Assembly: GCA_023453795.1 (NCBI GenBank)
Contig: JAEXSP010000019.1
Location: 1 to 64,000 of the forward strand
DNA: 64,000 nt
Source of the DNA: Bacillota bacterium
Lineage (GTDB): Bacteria > Bacillota > Clostridia > Acetivibrionales > JAEXSP01
Reading direction: 5' to 3'
This document shows positions 43,554 through 52,305 of this stretch, one piece after another. The position numbers and the translations under genes were made by a program. The notes beneath the pieces are model-generated. The model saw only the letters and a list, made by a program, of their open reading frames with translations, searched no databases and was not told the origin of the DNA. How positions within the stretch are numbered: the stretch's first letter is position 1; the number at the start of each line of letters is the position of its first letter.

Positions 43554-46331
43554 ATGAACTATAATAATCCAATGGACTTCTTTAACAAAAAGCTTATCGT
43601 TAAAATTGTCGCTGCAGTTATATTAGTGGTGATTGTTGCTGCGGCTGTGATCGGCAGCGGAATCTACATGAAGATCATTCAATTGAATGAGATCGGGAAG
43701 AACCTTTCAACAGTTTATACCACCAATCTGCTATATCAGGTGATTTTTGCCGCAGCAGCCTTTATAGTTATTTTTATTCTTGTTGCTGTTACAAATATCA
43801 TTATTAAGAAAAACATAAAAACATATCTGCGCCAGAATGAAATGCCGCCCAAAAGACTTCCGAATTTTATAATTGCGGGTATTATGGCATTAATCGGTGC
43901 TTTTATTACAAAAGATTTTTTCTACACCAAAGCTTTAAACTTCCTTAATGCAAAAGACTTTGGAGAAAAGACGCCTCTATTTGGTAATCTTGATGTTGGA
44001 TATTTTGTCTTCCAAAGGCCATTTCTGATGTCTTTGTATCAGTTCCTCTCGGCATTATGGCTGCTTATCATAGTGTATACGGCAATCTATTATCTCATTG
44101 TCTTAATTACTATTTACAGCAATCTGACGATACAGGATTTGAAAATAAAAACTATTATAAGGCACAATCTCATAAATATAGCTGTCTTTTTCATAATTAA
44201 GGCATTTTCATATAAATTTCAGAAGGAAGGCCTTGTTTACTCAGGGTTCGCCAATGTAAACGGCGGTGCCGGATATGTAGATATTCATGTATGGAAAAGA
44301 TATTTTGAATTTGCCCCGTTCCTTTTGATTATTATTGTCCTTGCTGCGATGATTTTCATCTGGAGAGGGAAATTGAAAGGTGCTGCTGTATCCATAGCTG
44401 TATTCCCTGTTGCGTGGGTGGTTGTTGCAATTATAGCGACAGCTACACAATCACTTGTTGTAAAACCTAATGAGCTCAGCTACGAATCGCCTTATCTTAA
44501 ATACAATATGGAGCAGACCAGAAAAGCGTTCAAGCTGAATAATGTTATATCGCACAATTATTCCGACATGACAGACATTACTCCGGACATTATTAACAAA
44601 AATGCAGATACAATGAAAAATATACGTGTTGTTGATTATGATGCAACTCTAAGCAGCGACAGACAGCTGCAAAGCAATACGAATTTCTATACCTTTAATG
44701 ACGGGGATATAATCAATTACAAAATAAATGGCGTAGATACTCCCGTTTTTATCACTGCAAGAGAGATAAACAAAGCGAATATCCCGCAGCTGACGTATAT
44801 TAACAGTACTTTCAAATATACGCACGGTTATGGTGTAGTCATCAATCCTATAAATCAGCTTACACAGGAAGGACAAGTGCAGTTTATTCTCAACGGATTG
44901 AAAGCCAAGTCAATCGACCCGAATATCAATGTTAAAGAACCAAGAATTTACTATGGAGAGATTACAAATGACCATGTCATTGTCAATCCGCCAAATGCAG
45001 GCAAAGAAAAAGAGATAGATTATGACGGAACAGTGGGAAAAGAAACAAGCTATACAGGCCAGGGCGGAATAAAGCTGAACCTTATAAACAAGCTTTTATT
45101 TGCAGCAAAATACGGCGATCTCAATATGCTTATTTCAAATAACATTTCTTCAGACTCAAGACTGCTCTTAAACAGGCAGATCATTGAAAGAGCACAGATG
45201 GGAGCTCCGTTCCTTAAGGTGGACAGCGATCCTTATATTATGATTGACAACGGCGGAAGATTGAAATGGGTTATGGATGCCTATACATCAACAAATAACT
45301 ACCCATATGCGCAGCATTACGGAAATCTGAATTATATCAGGAATTCTGTAAAAATCGTTGTTGATGCATATGACGGCAAAGTCAAGTATTATATAATAGA
45401 CAAAAACGATCCTATCATTCTTGCATATGACAAGATGTATCCCGGAGTTTTGAGCCATGATTCATTACCGGCGGACGTAGCAAGCCATACCAGATATCCT
45501 GAGGAATTGTTTAAGCTTCAGACCGAGGTTATTAAAAGGTATCATCTTGATCCTGACGTAAAGGAAAACATATCCATGTTCTATTCCAATCAGGATTTAT
45601 GGAATATAGCCAGATTTCCTGACAAGGAAAATGAAGGAGGATATACTGATATAGAGCCTTATTACAATATGATAAAGCTTCCCGACGGCATCGGAGACAA
45701 GGAAGAAATGATACTGATGCGTCCGTTTACACCGTCAGGAGACAAACACAACATGGTTTCATGGCTGTCGGTAAGAAACAGTTACGGTGACAATGGCAAG
45801 AATTATGGACAGCTTATACTCTTCAATTACCCTAAAAATACTAATATTTTCGGACCTGACCAGGTTGAGGTAAATATTAACCAAATCAGCGAAGTCTCAC
45901 AGGATATGACTTTGTGGGGTCAAAGAGGCTCAAGCGTATTCAAAGGCAGCTTGCTTGTAATACCTATTGAAAACAGTATACTTTATGTTGAACCGATATA
46001 TATAAAAGCAGCGGGAAATTCATCAATACCCCAGGTCAAAAGAATTGTTGTAGGTTTCCAAAAGGGTGATGACTTTAAATACGGCATAGGAAATGATCTG
46101 AACAGTGCTATACAAAGCTTGTTTAAGAATTTGGGAGGAACAAGTACGGCTGCACCGGTCACTCCGGTCATTCCGTCCGACACGACAAGCGGACCTGCAA
46201 TAGCAGCACCTTCAGAGAACACACAGGATTCAGAAAAAACAAAGACAATTAACGAAATTATGGCTAAATATGATCAGCTGAAGAAACAGTTGGACGATAT
46301 GGGCAAGCTTATTGATAAATTGAAAAAATAA
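43554..46331 (+). CDS. UPF0182 family membrane protein
   Basis: 925 residues. Seven or so hydrophobic helices lie in the first 310 residues, followed by a large extracytoplasmic region. Family landmarks are FFYTKALNFLNAKDFGEKTPLFG-type residues near 125-145 (split: DFFYTKALNFLN, then DFGEKTPLFG), and later LKWVMDAYTSTNNYPYAQ and HTRYPEELFKLQ. The C-terminus has a Pro/Thr-rich linker and a coiled coil (about 895-925). The family's function is unknown. GGGGTGAGG lies before ATG. Confidence 0.9.
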   Translation: MNYNNPMDFFNKKLIVKIVAAVILVVIVAAAVIGSGIYMKIIQLNEIGKNLSTVYTTNLLYQVIFAAAAFIVIFILVAVTNIIIKKNIKTYLRQNEMPPKRLPNFIIAGIMALIGAFITKDFFYTKALNFLNAKDFGEKTPLFGNLDVGYFVFQRPFLMSLYQFLSALWLLIIVYTAIYYLIVLITIYSNLTIQDLKIKTIIRHNLINIAVFFIIKAFSYKFQKEGLVYSGFANVNGGAGYVDIHVWKRYFEFAPFLLIIIVLAAMIFIWRGKLKGAAVSIAVFPVAWVVVAIIATATQSLVVKPNELSYESPYLKYNMEQTRKAFKLNNVISHNYSDMTDITPDIINKNADTMKNIRVVDYDATLSSDRQLQSNTNFYTFNDGDIINYKINGVDTPVFITAREINKANIPQLTYINSTFKYTHGYGVVINPINQLTQEGQVQFILNGLKAKSIDPNINVKEPRIYYGEITNDHVIVNPPNAGKEKEIDYDGTVGKETSYTGQGGIKLNLINKLLFAAKYGDLNMLISNNISSDSRLLLNRQIIERAQMGAPFLKVDSDPYIMIDNGGRLKWVMDAYTSTNNYPYAQHYGNLNYIRNSVKIVVDAYDGKVKYYIIDKNDPIILAYDKMYPGVLSHDSLPADVASHTRYPEELFKLQTEVIKRYHLDPDVKENISMFYSNQDLWNIARFPDKENEGGYTDIEPYYNMIKLPDGIGDKEEMILMRPFTPSGDKHNMVSWLSVRNSYGDNGKNYGQLILFNYPKNTNIFGPDQVEVNINQISEVSQDMTLWGQRGSSVFKGSLLVIPIENSILYVEPIYIKAAGNSSIPQVKRIVVGFQKGDDFKYGIGNDLNSAIQSLFKNLGGTSTAAPVTPVIPSDTTSGPAIAAPSENTQDSEKTKTINEIMAKYDQLKKQLDDMGKLIDKLKK

Positions 46332-46352
46332 TATGATTTATGCAGAGTAAAG

Positions 46353-46383
46353 CAAAGGGGCGTTCAATGCGCTCCTTTGTTTT
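46353..46383 (+). terminator. Terminator after the UPF0182 gene
   Basis: CAAAGGGGCG pairs with CGCTCCTTTG-type arm (one mismatch) around a short loop, followed by TTTT. Confidence 0.8.
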
Positions 46384-46403
46384 AAATAAGACGGAGGTTT
46401 TTT

Positions 46404-46865
46404 ATGGATACTATAGAACTTCTTGAAGAAATAAGAAAGCTGCAAGAAAAAATAAAAAGCCAAAAAAGAAAGACATATGATTTTAATCTGGCTGAAAGGA
46501 TCGTAAAAAGGCTTGATACCTTCAAAGACTGCAAGGAATGTGTTATTTTTTTAAATGACCTGTCTATAGAAATTCATAAGTTGAAGGAAGAATCATTAAA
46601 AAAAACGGACCCCCAATATGCCCTTCTTCAAAAAAACATCACAAACCATCTGCTAAAGGAGCATAAGCTTATAACAAAAGGTTATTATACCGCAATATAT
46701 ATGTGTATTGGAATTGCAATCGGATTGTCCTTGGGAGCCGCAATTGCTTCTGCGATACGTCAAATGGCTTACATGAGCATGGGCCTGCCTATCGGAATAG
46801 GTATAGGTCTTGCAATCGGTGCAAGGTTGGATGCTAAGGCTGAAAAGGATGGACTTGTAATATAG
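46404..46865 (+). CDS. Small coiled-coil membrane protein of unknown function
   Basis: 153 residues. A charged helical region (1-95, LLEEIRKLQEKIKSQKRKTY) precedes two hydrophobic segments near 98-115 and 125-142, both rich in Gly and Ala (IGIAIGLSLGAAIASAI, MGLPIGIGIGLAIGA). RBS ACGGAGG before ATG. No family recognised. It lies between terminators, so it may be a single-gene unit. Confidence 0.65.
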   Translation: MDTIELLEEIRKLQEKIKSQKRKTYDFNLAERIVKRLDTFKDCKECVIFLNDLSIEIHKLKEESLKKTDPQYALLQKNITNHLLKEHKLITKGYYTAIYMCIGIAIGLSLGAAIASAIRQMAYMSMGLPIGIGIGLAIGARLDAKAEKDGLVI

Positions 46866-46981
46866 AAAATATCATAGTTTGATAAAACTATTGCTTTTTA
46901 AGCCTATAAAAAGTATAGTATTTGTATAGGCTAAGAATATTATTTTAGACAATATATGGATAAGTTTGGAGGTTCCTTCCG

Positions 46982-47335
46982 ATGACGAATGAAGAATTTC
47001 AAAAGACCATATTGCATGAACTAAAAGCTATTAATACTAGAATTGGCGGTCTTGATAATAAAATTGAGGCCATTGATAATAGAATTGAGGGTCTTGATAA
47101 TAGAATTGTGAGCCTTGAAATTAATTTTAGTGAATTAAAAGAGGGGCAGAAACGAATTGAGGCTCGTCAAGATGAAATTTATCAGGTTGTAAGAGCAATA
47201 GAACATTCGAATCAAGTCGGAAGATCAGAACTTGATAGTCAAAATATCAGGATTTCTAAGCTGGAAGGCAAATTTAAAAGGGTTGCCAAGGCTTATAATG
47301 AAGATATTGATATAGAAAAAGCTTCGAACCTTTAA
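46982..47335 (+). CDS. Small heptad-repeat coiled-coil protein
   Basis: 117 residues. Near-perfect 7-residue repeats lie at about 20-40 (LDNKIEA, IDNRIEG, LDNRIVS), mirrored as 21-base tandem DNA repeats. They are followed by more coiled coil to about residue 100. No signal peptide. Similar short coiled-coil proteins are common in clostridia, sometimes in mobile elements. RBS GGAGG about 12 bases upstream. An inverted repeat (AGCCTATA with TATAGGCT) lies in the gap before it. Function unknown. Confidence 0.65.
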   Translation: MTNEEFQKTILHELKAINTRIGGLDNKIEAIDNRIEGLDNRIVSLEINFSELKEGQKRIEARQDEIYQVVRAIEHSNQVGRSELDSQNIRISKLEGKFKRVAKAYNEDIDIEKASNL

Positions 47336-47449
47336 TAATTTTGAATATAAGTCGGCGGTAATGGATAAAACTGTTATCGCCTTATTTTTTACAAAGTCAT
47401 GGTATTTCAAAATTAAATAAAAAAGGAGGCCTGAAAGTTAATTAAAGCC

Positions 47450-47478
47450 TTGACAAGTGGTGATATATTACCTTAAAA
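47450..47478 (+). promoter_or_regulatory. Promoter of the ylxM-ffh operon
   Basis: TTGACA (47450-47455) and TTAAAA (47473-47478), 17-base spacer. The next base region begins an 11-bp hairpin almost at the expected transcript start. Confidence 0.65.
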
Positions 47479-47480
47479 TA

Positions 47481-47508
47481 AGGTGTAAAGTAATTTTACT
47501 TTACACCT
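47481..47508 (+). promoter_or_regulatory. 5' stem-loop at the ylxM transcript start
   Basis: AGGTGTAAAGT pairs perfectly with ACTTTACACCT around AATTTT, followed by TTT. As it lies at the very 5' end of the mRNA it may protect against decay or act as an attenuator; its T tail is short. Confidence 0.65.
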
Positions 47509-47533
47509 TTTAAGATTTTATTTTGGTGAGAAG

Positions 47534-47890
47534 ATGGATAATGTACATGAAATAAGCCTGCTGCTGGATTTTTACGGTCAGCTGCTTACAGACCGGCAAT
47601 ATGAGATTATGGATCTGCACTATAACAATGACTATTCTCTGGGGGAAATATCCGAACAGCTGAATATCAGCAGACAGGGCGTTTTCGACAATGTAAAAAG
47701 AGGTAAACATGCCTTGTGCGAAATGGAAGAAAAGCTTGGACTTGTAAAGAAATTCTCGCAGCAGAAAAGAAAAGCAGAGGAAATTTTATCATATATTAAA
47801 AAAATAGGTAAATCCGATATTTCGGAGGAAGACTCAGTAAGTCTCGATAAAGTGGAAAAAGGAATAATCGATATTATAAATAATTATTAA
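47534..47890 (+). CDS. ylxM: YlxM-type helix-turn-helix protein
   Basis: 118 residues. The sigma-70 region 4-like fold (LLDFYGQLLTDRQYEIMDLH ... YSLGEISEQLNISRQGVFDNVKRG) spans 10-60. YlxM is associated with the SRP system and its gene almost always precedes ffh, as here, 41 bases away. A 30-base tandem duplication covers its last codons. GGTGAG lies before ATG. Confidence 0.9.
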   Translation: MDNVHEISLLLDFYGQLLTDRQYEIMDLHYNNDYSLGEISEQLNISRQGVFDNVKRGKHALCEMEEKLGLVKKFSQQKRKAEEILSYIKKIGKSDISEEDSVSLDKVEKGIIDIINNY

Positions 47891-47920
47891 GGAATTATTG
47901 ATATTATCAATAATTATAGG
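47861..47920 (+). repeat. Tandem 30-base duplication at the ylxM-ffh junction
   Basis: Units 47861-47890 and 47891-47920 match at about 24 of 30 bases. The first encodes GIIDIINNY and the ylxM stop; the second would encode the same nine residues and holds the ffh ribosome binding site. Confidence 0.75.
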
Positions 47921-47931
47921 AGTTCAAATAT

Positions 47932-49272
47932 ATGCTGTTTGAAGGATTATCGGGAAAACTTCAAGATACAATGAAACGTTTCCGCGGCAAGGGAAGAGTT
48001 TCTGAAAAAGACGTCAAGGAAATGATGAGGGAAATCAAATTAGCCCTTCTTGAGGCTGACGTCAATTTTAAGGTTGTAAAGGACTTTATAAACAAGGTTT
48101 CGGAAAGATGTGTGGGGCAGGATGTCCTTGAGAGCCTGACACCGGGGCAGCAGGTTGTTAAGATAGTTCATGAAGAATTAATTGAATTGATGGGTAAAGA
48201 ACCGGGCAAACTGACTTTTTCGTCTAAATCGCCCACTGTATACATGATGGTTGGCTTGCAGGGTTCAGGAAAAACGACCACTACCGGCAAACTGGGTTCA
48301 TTTGTAAGAAAGCAAGGCAAGAATCCCTTGCTTGTTGCCTGCGACGTTTATAGGCCTGCTGCTATAAAACAGCTTCAGGTTGTAGGAAGTCAGCTGAATA
48401 TACCTGTGTTTTCCGAAGGGGATAAAATAAGCCCCGTTAAGATAGCAAAAGCGGCCATTGAGTATGCCAAATCAAAGCAGCACGATGTGGTTATAATAGA
48501 TACCGCAGGCAGGCTTCACATTGATGAAGTACTTATGGATGAGTTAGAAAACATCAAAAAGGCTGTTGAGCCACATGAAATACTGCTTGTCGTTGATGCA
48601 ATGACTGGGCAGGATGCGGTTAACGTAGCTGAAAGCTTCAATCAAAAGCTTGGAGTCAATGGTATAGTACTTACCAAGCTTGACGGAGATACAAGGGGAG
48701 GAGCAGCTCTTTCTGTTAAAGCCGTTACCGGCAAGCCTATTAAATTCACCGGAATCGGGGAAAAGCTAAGCGACCTCGAACCGTTCTTCCCGGACAGAAT
48801 GGCTTCCAGAATACTGGGAATGGGCGATGTATTGAGCCTTATTGAGAAAGCCCAGGAAGCCTTCGACGAAAAGAAAGCCCTTGAGATGGAAAGGAAAATG
48901 AGGACTCAGCAGTTTACTCTTGAGGACTTCCTTGATCAGATGCAGCAGGTAAAGAAAATGGGGCCACTTAATCAGGTTCTGAATATGCTGCCCGGAATGA
49001 ATGCAAAAGCCCTGCAAAATGTAGAAGTCGATGAAAAGAAATTTGCACGTACCGAAGCAATTATAAAATCAATGACCAGGCAGGAAAGAAATGAGCCGGA
49101 TATCATAAACGGCAGCAGAAGAAAGAGAATAGCTGCGGGCAGCGGAACTACCGTTCAGGAAGTTAATAAGCTGTTGAAGGATTTTGAAGAAATGAAGAAG
49201 ATGTTCAAAATGATGTCTGATATGGGCAAAAGAGGCGGCAAAGGTCTTGGAAAGTTTAAAATGCCGTTCTAA
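47932..49272 (+). CDS. ffh: Ffh, signal recognition particle protein
   Basis: 446 residues. The N domain is followed by the SRP GTPase (GLQGSGKTTTTGKLG, DVYRPAAIKQL, DTAGRLHIDEVLM, TKLDGDTRGG) and a Met-rich M domain from about 300 (FLDQMQQVKKMGPLNQVLNMLPGM, SMTRQERNEPDIINGSRRKRIA, FKMMSDMGK) that binds 4.5S RNA and signal peptides. It is the partner of FtsY, encoded 5 kb upstream. RBS TAGGAG. Confidence 0.98.
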   Translation: MLFEGLSGKLQDTMKRFRGKGRVSEKDVKEMMREIKLALLEADVNFKVVKDFINKVSERCVGQDVLESLTPGQQVVKIVHEELIELMGKEPGKLTFSSKSPTVYMMVGLQGSGKTTTTGKLGSFVRKQGKNPLLVACDVYRPAAIKQLQVVGSQLNIPVFSEGDKISPVKIAKAAIEYAKSKQHDVVIIDTAGRLHIDEVLMDELENIKKAVEPHEILLVVDAMTGQDAVNVAESFNQKLGVNGIVLTKLDGDTRGGAALSVKAVTGKPIKFTGIGEKLSDLEPFFPDRMASRILGMGDVLSLIEKAQEAFDEKKALEMERKMRTQQFTLEDFLDQMQQVKKMGPLNQVLNMLPGMNAKALQNVEVDEKKFARTEAIIKSMTRQERNEPDIINGSRRKRIAAGSGTTVQEVNKLLKDFEEMKKMFKMMSDMGKRGGKGLGKFKMPF

Positions 49273-49358
49273 ATCAATTAAGAGAATAATGTAATTTTTA
49301 TATATTACCATTGTTCATTATTAATATTTTTTATAATTAATAGAGGGAGGTGTAAAAC

Positions 49359-49604
49359 ATGGCAGTTAAAATAAGATTAAAAAGAATGGGAGCTAAGAAA
49401 AACCCGTTCTACAGGGTAGTTGTTGCAGATTCAAGGTATCCACGTGACGGTAGATTCATTGAAGAGATTGGCACTTATAATCCGCTGACAGATCCGGCGG
49501 AAGTGAAGATCGATAATGAAAAGGCTTTAAATTGGCTCAAAAACGGTGCACAGCCGACAGATACAGTCAAATCATTATTGAAAAAATCCGGAGCAATACA
49601 GTAA
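49359..49604 (+). CDS. rpsP: Ribosomal protein S16
   Basis: 81 residues. The conserved start AVKIRLKRMGAKKNPFYRVV and GTYNPLTDPAEVKIDNEKAL mark S16 of the 30S subunit. GGGAGGTG before ATG. The tail is short and typical of clostridia. Part of the ffh-trmD operon. Confidence 0.98.
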   Translation: MAVKIRLKRMGAKKNPFYRVVVADSRYPRDGRFIEEIGTYNPLTDPAEVKIDNEKALNWLKNGAQPTDTVKSLLKKSGAIQ

Positions 49605-49629
49605 TAAATTACTGGCTGGAGGTATAATA

Positions 49630-49860
49630 ATGAAAGAACTCCTTGAAACAATTGCCAAATCCCTTGTTGATTATCCCGATGAAGTTACTGTAAACGAAGT
49701 CGACGGAGAAAAGTCAATTATTCTGGAACTTAAGGTTGCAAAGGACGACATGGGAAAAGTTATCGGCAAGCAGGGAAGAATTGCAAAGGCAATAAGAACA
49801 GTTGTTAAAGCAGCTGCAGTAAAAGAAGATAAAAGGGTAAATGTAGATATTATCCAATAA
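49630..49860 (+). CDS. khpA: KhpA, KH domain RNA-binding protein
   Basis: 76 residues forming one KH domain, with the GxxG-type loop VIGKQGRIAKAIRTVVKAAA near 44-63. It binds RNA and is tied to cell-length control and ribosome function in Firmicutes. It lies between rpsP and rimM, the usual place. The RBS is GGAGG. Confidence 0.93.
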   Translation: MKELLETIAKSLVDYPDEVTVNEVDGEKSIILELKVAKDDMGKVIGKQGRIAKAIRTVVKAAAVKEDKRVNVDIIQ

Positions 49861-49882
49861 ATCGAGAGAACATCAGGTTATC

Positions 49883-49920
49883 TTGATTTTGAACACATGC
49901 CTGGGCATGTTTCACTAATA
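49883..49920 (+). repeat. 38-bp palindromic repeat, copy 1
   Basis: TTGATTTTGAACACATGCC with TG loop and GGCATGTTTCACTAATA. The hairpin ACATGCC/GGCATGT is matched by another copy at 52111-52149, where paired bases change together. Confidence 0.7.
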
Positions 49921-49929
49921 GTGTTTAAT

Positions 49930-49967
49930 GGGGACATTTTTCATTTTATTTGAAGAATGCCCCTTTT
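49930..49967 (+). terminator. Terminator between khpA and rimM
   Basis: GGGG-CATT-TTC pairs with GAA-AATG-CCCC with single mismatches, around an A+T loop, followed by TTTT. It may split the operon or modulate rimM-trmD. Confidence 0.7.
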
Positions 49968-49997
49968 AAATAAGTAGAAATATATTGGAGGAAACAG

Positions 49998-50504
49998 ATG
50001 GTTGAATACCTTGAAATAGGCAAAATTGTTAATACCCATGGAATCAGGGGGGAAGTTAAAGTAATTCCTCTTACTGATAACGAGCAGAGGTTTTCCGAAC
50101 TGAAAGCTGTATTAATTGATGACGGCAACAAAATGGGCACATTTAACATAGAGACAGTTAAATACTTCAAAGGCTTTGTTATTATTAAATTCAAGGAAAT
50201 TCAGGATATGTCCTCTGCAGAAAAATTAAAGGAAAGATATATTAAGGTAGACCGTAAGAACGCAGTCAAGCTTCCGAAGGATTCCTTTTTCGTATGTGAT
50301 CTGATTGATTGCAGAGTTGAAGATATGGACGGAAATGAACTTGGAATTCTAATAAATATAATAAAAACCGGGAGTAACGACGTTTACATAGTAAAGGATG
50401 AAATAGGCAAGGAAATTTGTATTCCAGCTTTAAAGAGCGTTGTAAAAGAGATTTCTATAGAAGAAAAACTTATAAAAGTCATTTTGCCTGAAGGGTTGAT
50501 TTAA
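49998..50504 (+). CDS. rimM: RimM, 16S rRNA processing protein
   Basis: 168 residues. The N-terminal RimM barrel (EYLEIGKIVNTHGIRGEVKV) and a PRC-like C-terminal barrel (DLIDCRVEDMDGNELGILINI) are both visible. It helps mature the 30S head. RBS TTGGAGG before ATG. It ends three bases before trmD. Confidence 0.95.
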   Translation: MVEYLEIGKIVNTHGIRGEVKVIPLTDNEQRFSELKAVLIDDGNKMGTFNIETVKYFKGFVIIKFKEIQDMSSAEKLKERYIKVDRKNAVKLPKDSFFVCDLIDCRVEDMDGNELGILINIIKTGSNDVYIVKDEIGKEICIPALKSVVKEISIEEKLIKVILPEGLI

Positions 50505-50507
50505 CAG

Positions 50508-51236
50508 ATGAGATTTGATGTTTTAACGCTTTTTCCTGAATTGTTCAAGGCTGTCCTTGGAGAAAGCATTATAGGGAGAGCACAGGAGAATGGAATTATT
50601 GAAGTAGTTGCAACCAACATAAGGGATTTTTCCAAGGATAAGCACAGAAAGGTTGACGACTATCCATATGGAGGCGGCAATGGCATGGTTATGATGGCTC
50701 AGCCCATTGTTGATGCATATACGCACCTGACAGAGTCTCTCGAAAGAAAACCAAGGGTTATATATATGAGCCCTCAGGGAAAGCTATTGACCCAGACGAT
50801 GTTGGAAGAACTTAAAAGTGAAGAGCACCTAATAATACTTTGCGGGCATTACGAAGGAATTGATGAAAGAGTCATTGAAGAAATAGTTGATGAAGAGATA
50901 TCAATAGGTGATTATGTCCTTACAGGAGGGGAACTTCCTGCAATGGTGCTTATAGACGGTATAAGCAGGCTTATACCGGGTGTTTTGTCCAGTGAGGAGT
51001 CTTATTCTGATGAATCGCATTACAAGGGACTTCTAGAATATCCGCAATACACCAGACCCTATGATTTTAGAGGAAAAACAGTACCTGAAGTGCTAATGTC
51101 AGGACATCATGATAATATAAACAAATGGAGAAAAGCTCAGTCTCTGGAAAGAACCAGACTGAAAAGGCCTGACCTTTATGAAAGACATGAAATAAGCAAC
51201 GCAGAAGAAATGAATAAGGTTGAAAAAAGAAAATAA
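50508..51236 (+). CDS. trmD: TrmD, tRNA (guanine-N1)-methyltransferase
   Basis: 242 residues with the trefoil-knot SPOUT fold: MRFDVLTLFPELF, LCGHYEGIDERVIE, EISIGDYVLTGGELPAMVLIDGI, and GLLEYPQYTRP. It makes m1G37 in tRNAs and prevents frameshifting. It is the last gene of the operon here. The usual next gene rplS is not present; a convergent gene ends nine bases away. Confidence 0.97.
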   Translation: MRFDVLTLFPELFKAVLGESIIGRAQENGIIEVVATNIRDFSKDKHRKVDDYPYGGGNGMVMMAQPIVDAYTHLTESLERKPRVIYMSPQGKLLTQTMLEELKSEEHLIILCGHYEGIDERVIEEIVDEEISIGDYVLTGGELPAMVLIDGISRLIPGVLSSEESYSDESHYKGLLEYPQYTRPYDFRGKTVPEVLMSGHHDNINKWRKAQSLERTRLKRPDLYERHEISNAEEMNKVEKRK

Positions 51237-51245
51237 AGTGTTGCT

Positions 51246-52046
51246 CTATTTAATCTTCTCAAATACCGGCTTCCTTTTTTCATAATGAACAAGATACTTA
51301 AATCCTAAATCCAGCAGATTTGCTTTAGTCTTATCGAAATCGGCGCCTATATGCTCGGTATAATGAGCATCAGAGCCCAGGCAAAGGATTTCTCCGCCCA
51401 ATTCTTTGTATCTTTTTACGATATCATAATCCGGAATAGGGGAGCCAAGCCCGTTTCTATAACCTGATGTATTTACCTCTATTCCTTTACCATCCGAAAT
51501 TACAGTCTTTAGAATCTCGTCTATGACATCACAATGGTCAGCATGTCTTAACGAGTTATCGCTATAACCGCCATATCTTCTTACATATCCTATATGTCCC
51601 AGTACGTCATAGTTTTTATACAGCTTTGAACAGTGAAGGATTTCTTCCAGATACCTCGAAAATGCCTGTTCTTTTGTTTTTCCTTGATAGTAGGCTCCTG
51701 CATATGGGTCCATCCTGTCGATGATATGTATCGATGCTATAACAAAATCAAATTCATAGGTGCTTACAACATTACATATCTTCTCAATTACATGCGGCTG
51801 TATTCCTGCCTCAACCCCCATCAACACATTTAATCTGCCTTTAAACTGTTCCTTCAGCAGAGCCATATGCTTTGAATAATCATCAAATTCTATCAAAAAA
51901 TTTTCATTGTAATCCGGGTAATCTTCATCATAATGGTCTGTGAACACAATTCCCCTGAGACCCTTTTCTACAGCCTTTTCGCAAGCAACCCCGGAATCCA
52001 TGTCACTGTCTCCCGAAAAGCTGCTGTGTACATGACAGTCAAACAT
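51246..52046 (-). CDS. PHP domain phosphatase, histidinol-phosphatase (HisJ/HisK) family
   Basis: 266 residues. PHP metal-binding motifs are present: DCHVHSSFSGDS near 3-14, VFTDHYDED near 34-42, GVEAGIQPH, ASIHIID, and C-terminal LGSDAHYTEHIG. These match the HisJ-type histidinol-phosphatase family. No other his gene is near, so the true substrate is open. AGGAGG before ATG. It converges on trmD with almost no intervening sequence and no visible terminator. Confidence 0.83.
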   Translation of the reverse strand: MFDCHVHSSFSGDSDMDSGVACEKAVEKGLRGIVFTDHYDEDYPDYNENFLIEFDDYSKHMALLKEQFKGRLNVLMGVEAGIQPHVIEKICNVVSTYEFDFVIASIHIIDRMDPYAGAYYQGKTKEQAFSRYLEEILHCSKLYKNYDVLGHIGYVRRYGGYSDNSLRHADHCDVIDEILKTVISDGKGIEVNTSGYRNGLGSPIPDYDIVKRYKELGGEILCLGSDAHYTEHIGADFDKTKANLLDLGFKYLVHYEKRKPVFEKIK

Positions 52047-52110
52047 TCTCTGCCTCCTGAATCTTACTATTAAAATCTTACTAATAAAATCTTATGGGCA
52101 TCGAGCCCAC

Positions 52111-52149
52111 TCGATTTTGAACACATGCTTAAAGCATGTTTCACTAATA
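52111..52149 (+). repeat. 38-bp palindromic repeat, copy 2
   Basis: TCGATTTTGAACACATGCT with TAA loop and AGCATGTTTCACTAATA, matching copy 1 at 49883 except in the loop and one paired position. A second small hairpin (GGGC-ATCGA-GCCC) precedes it. Confidence 0.7.
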
Positions 52150-52305
52150 AAAATTATTTTAGCACTTTGAATGTATTTACTCAATTAAAATTCCATAAAT
52201 TATGATTGTATATATTTATTCGAGTAAAAATATACTGAATATATTTTAATAAAACTAGTTTGGGTATATAATATTTCATAGACTTTATTTAGGAGGATAT
52301 TGACA

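Noticed and set aside
49861..49997. Possible riboswitch before rimM
   Set aside because: The structure seen is a repeated palindrome plus an ordinary terminator; nothing resembles a ligand-binding domain.
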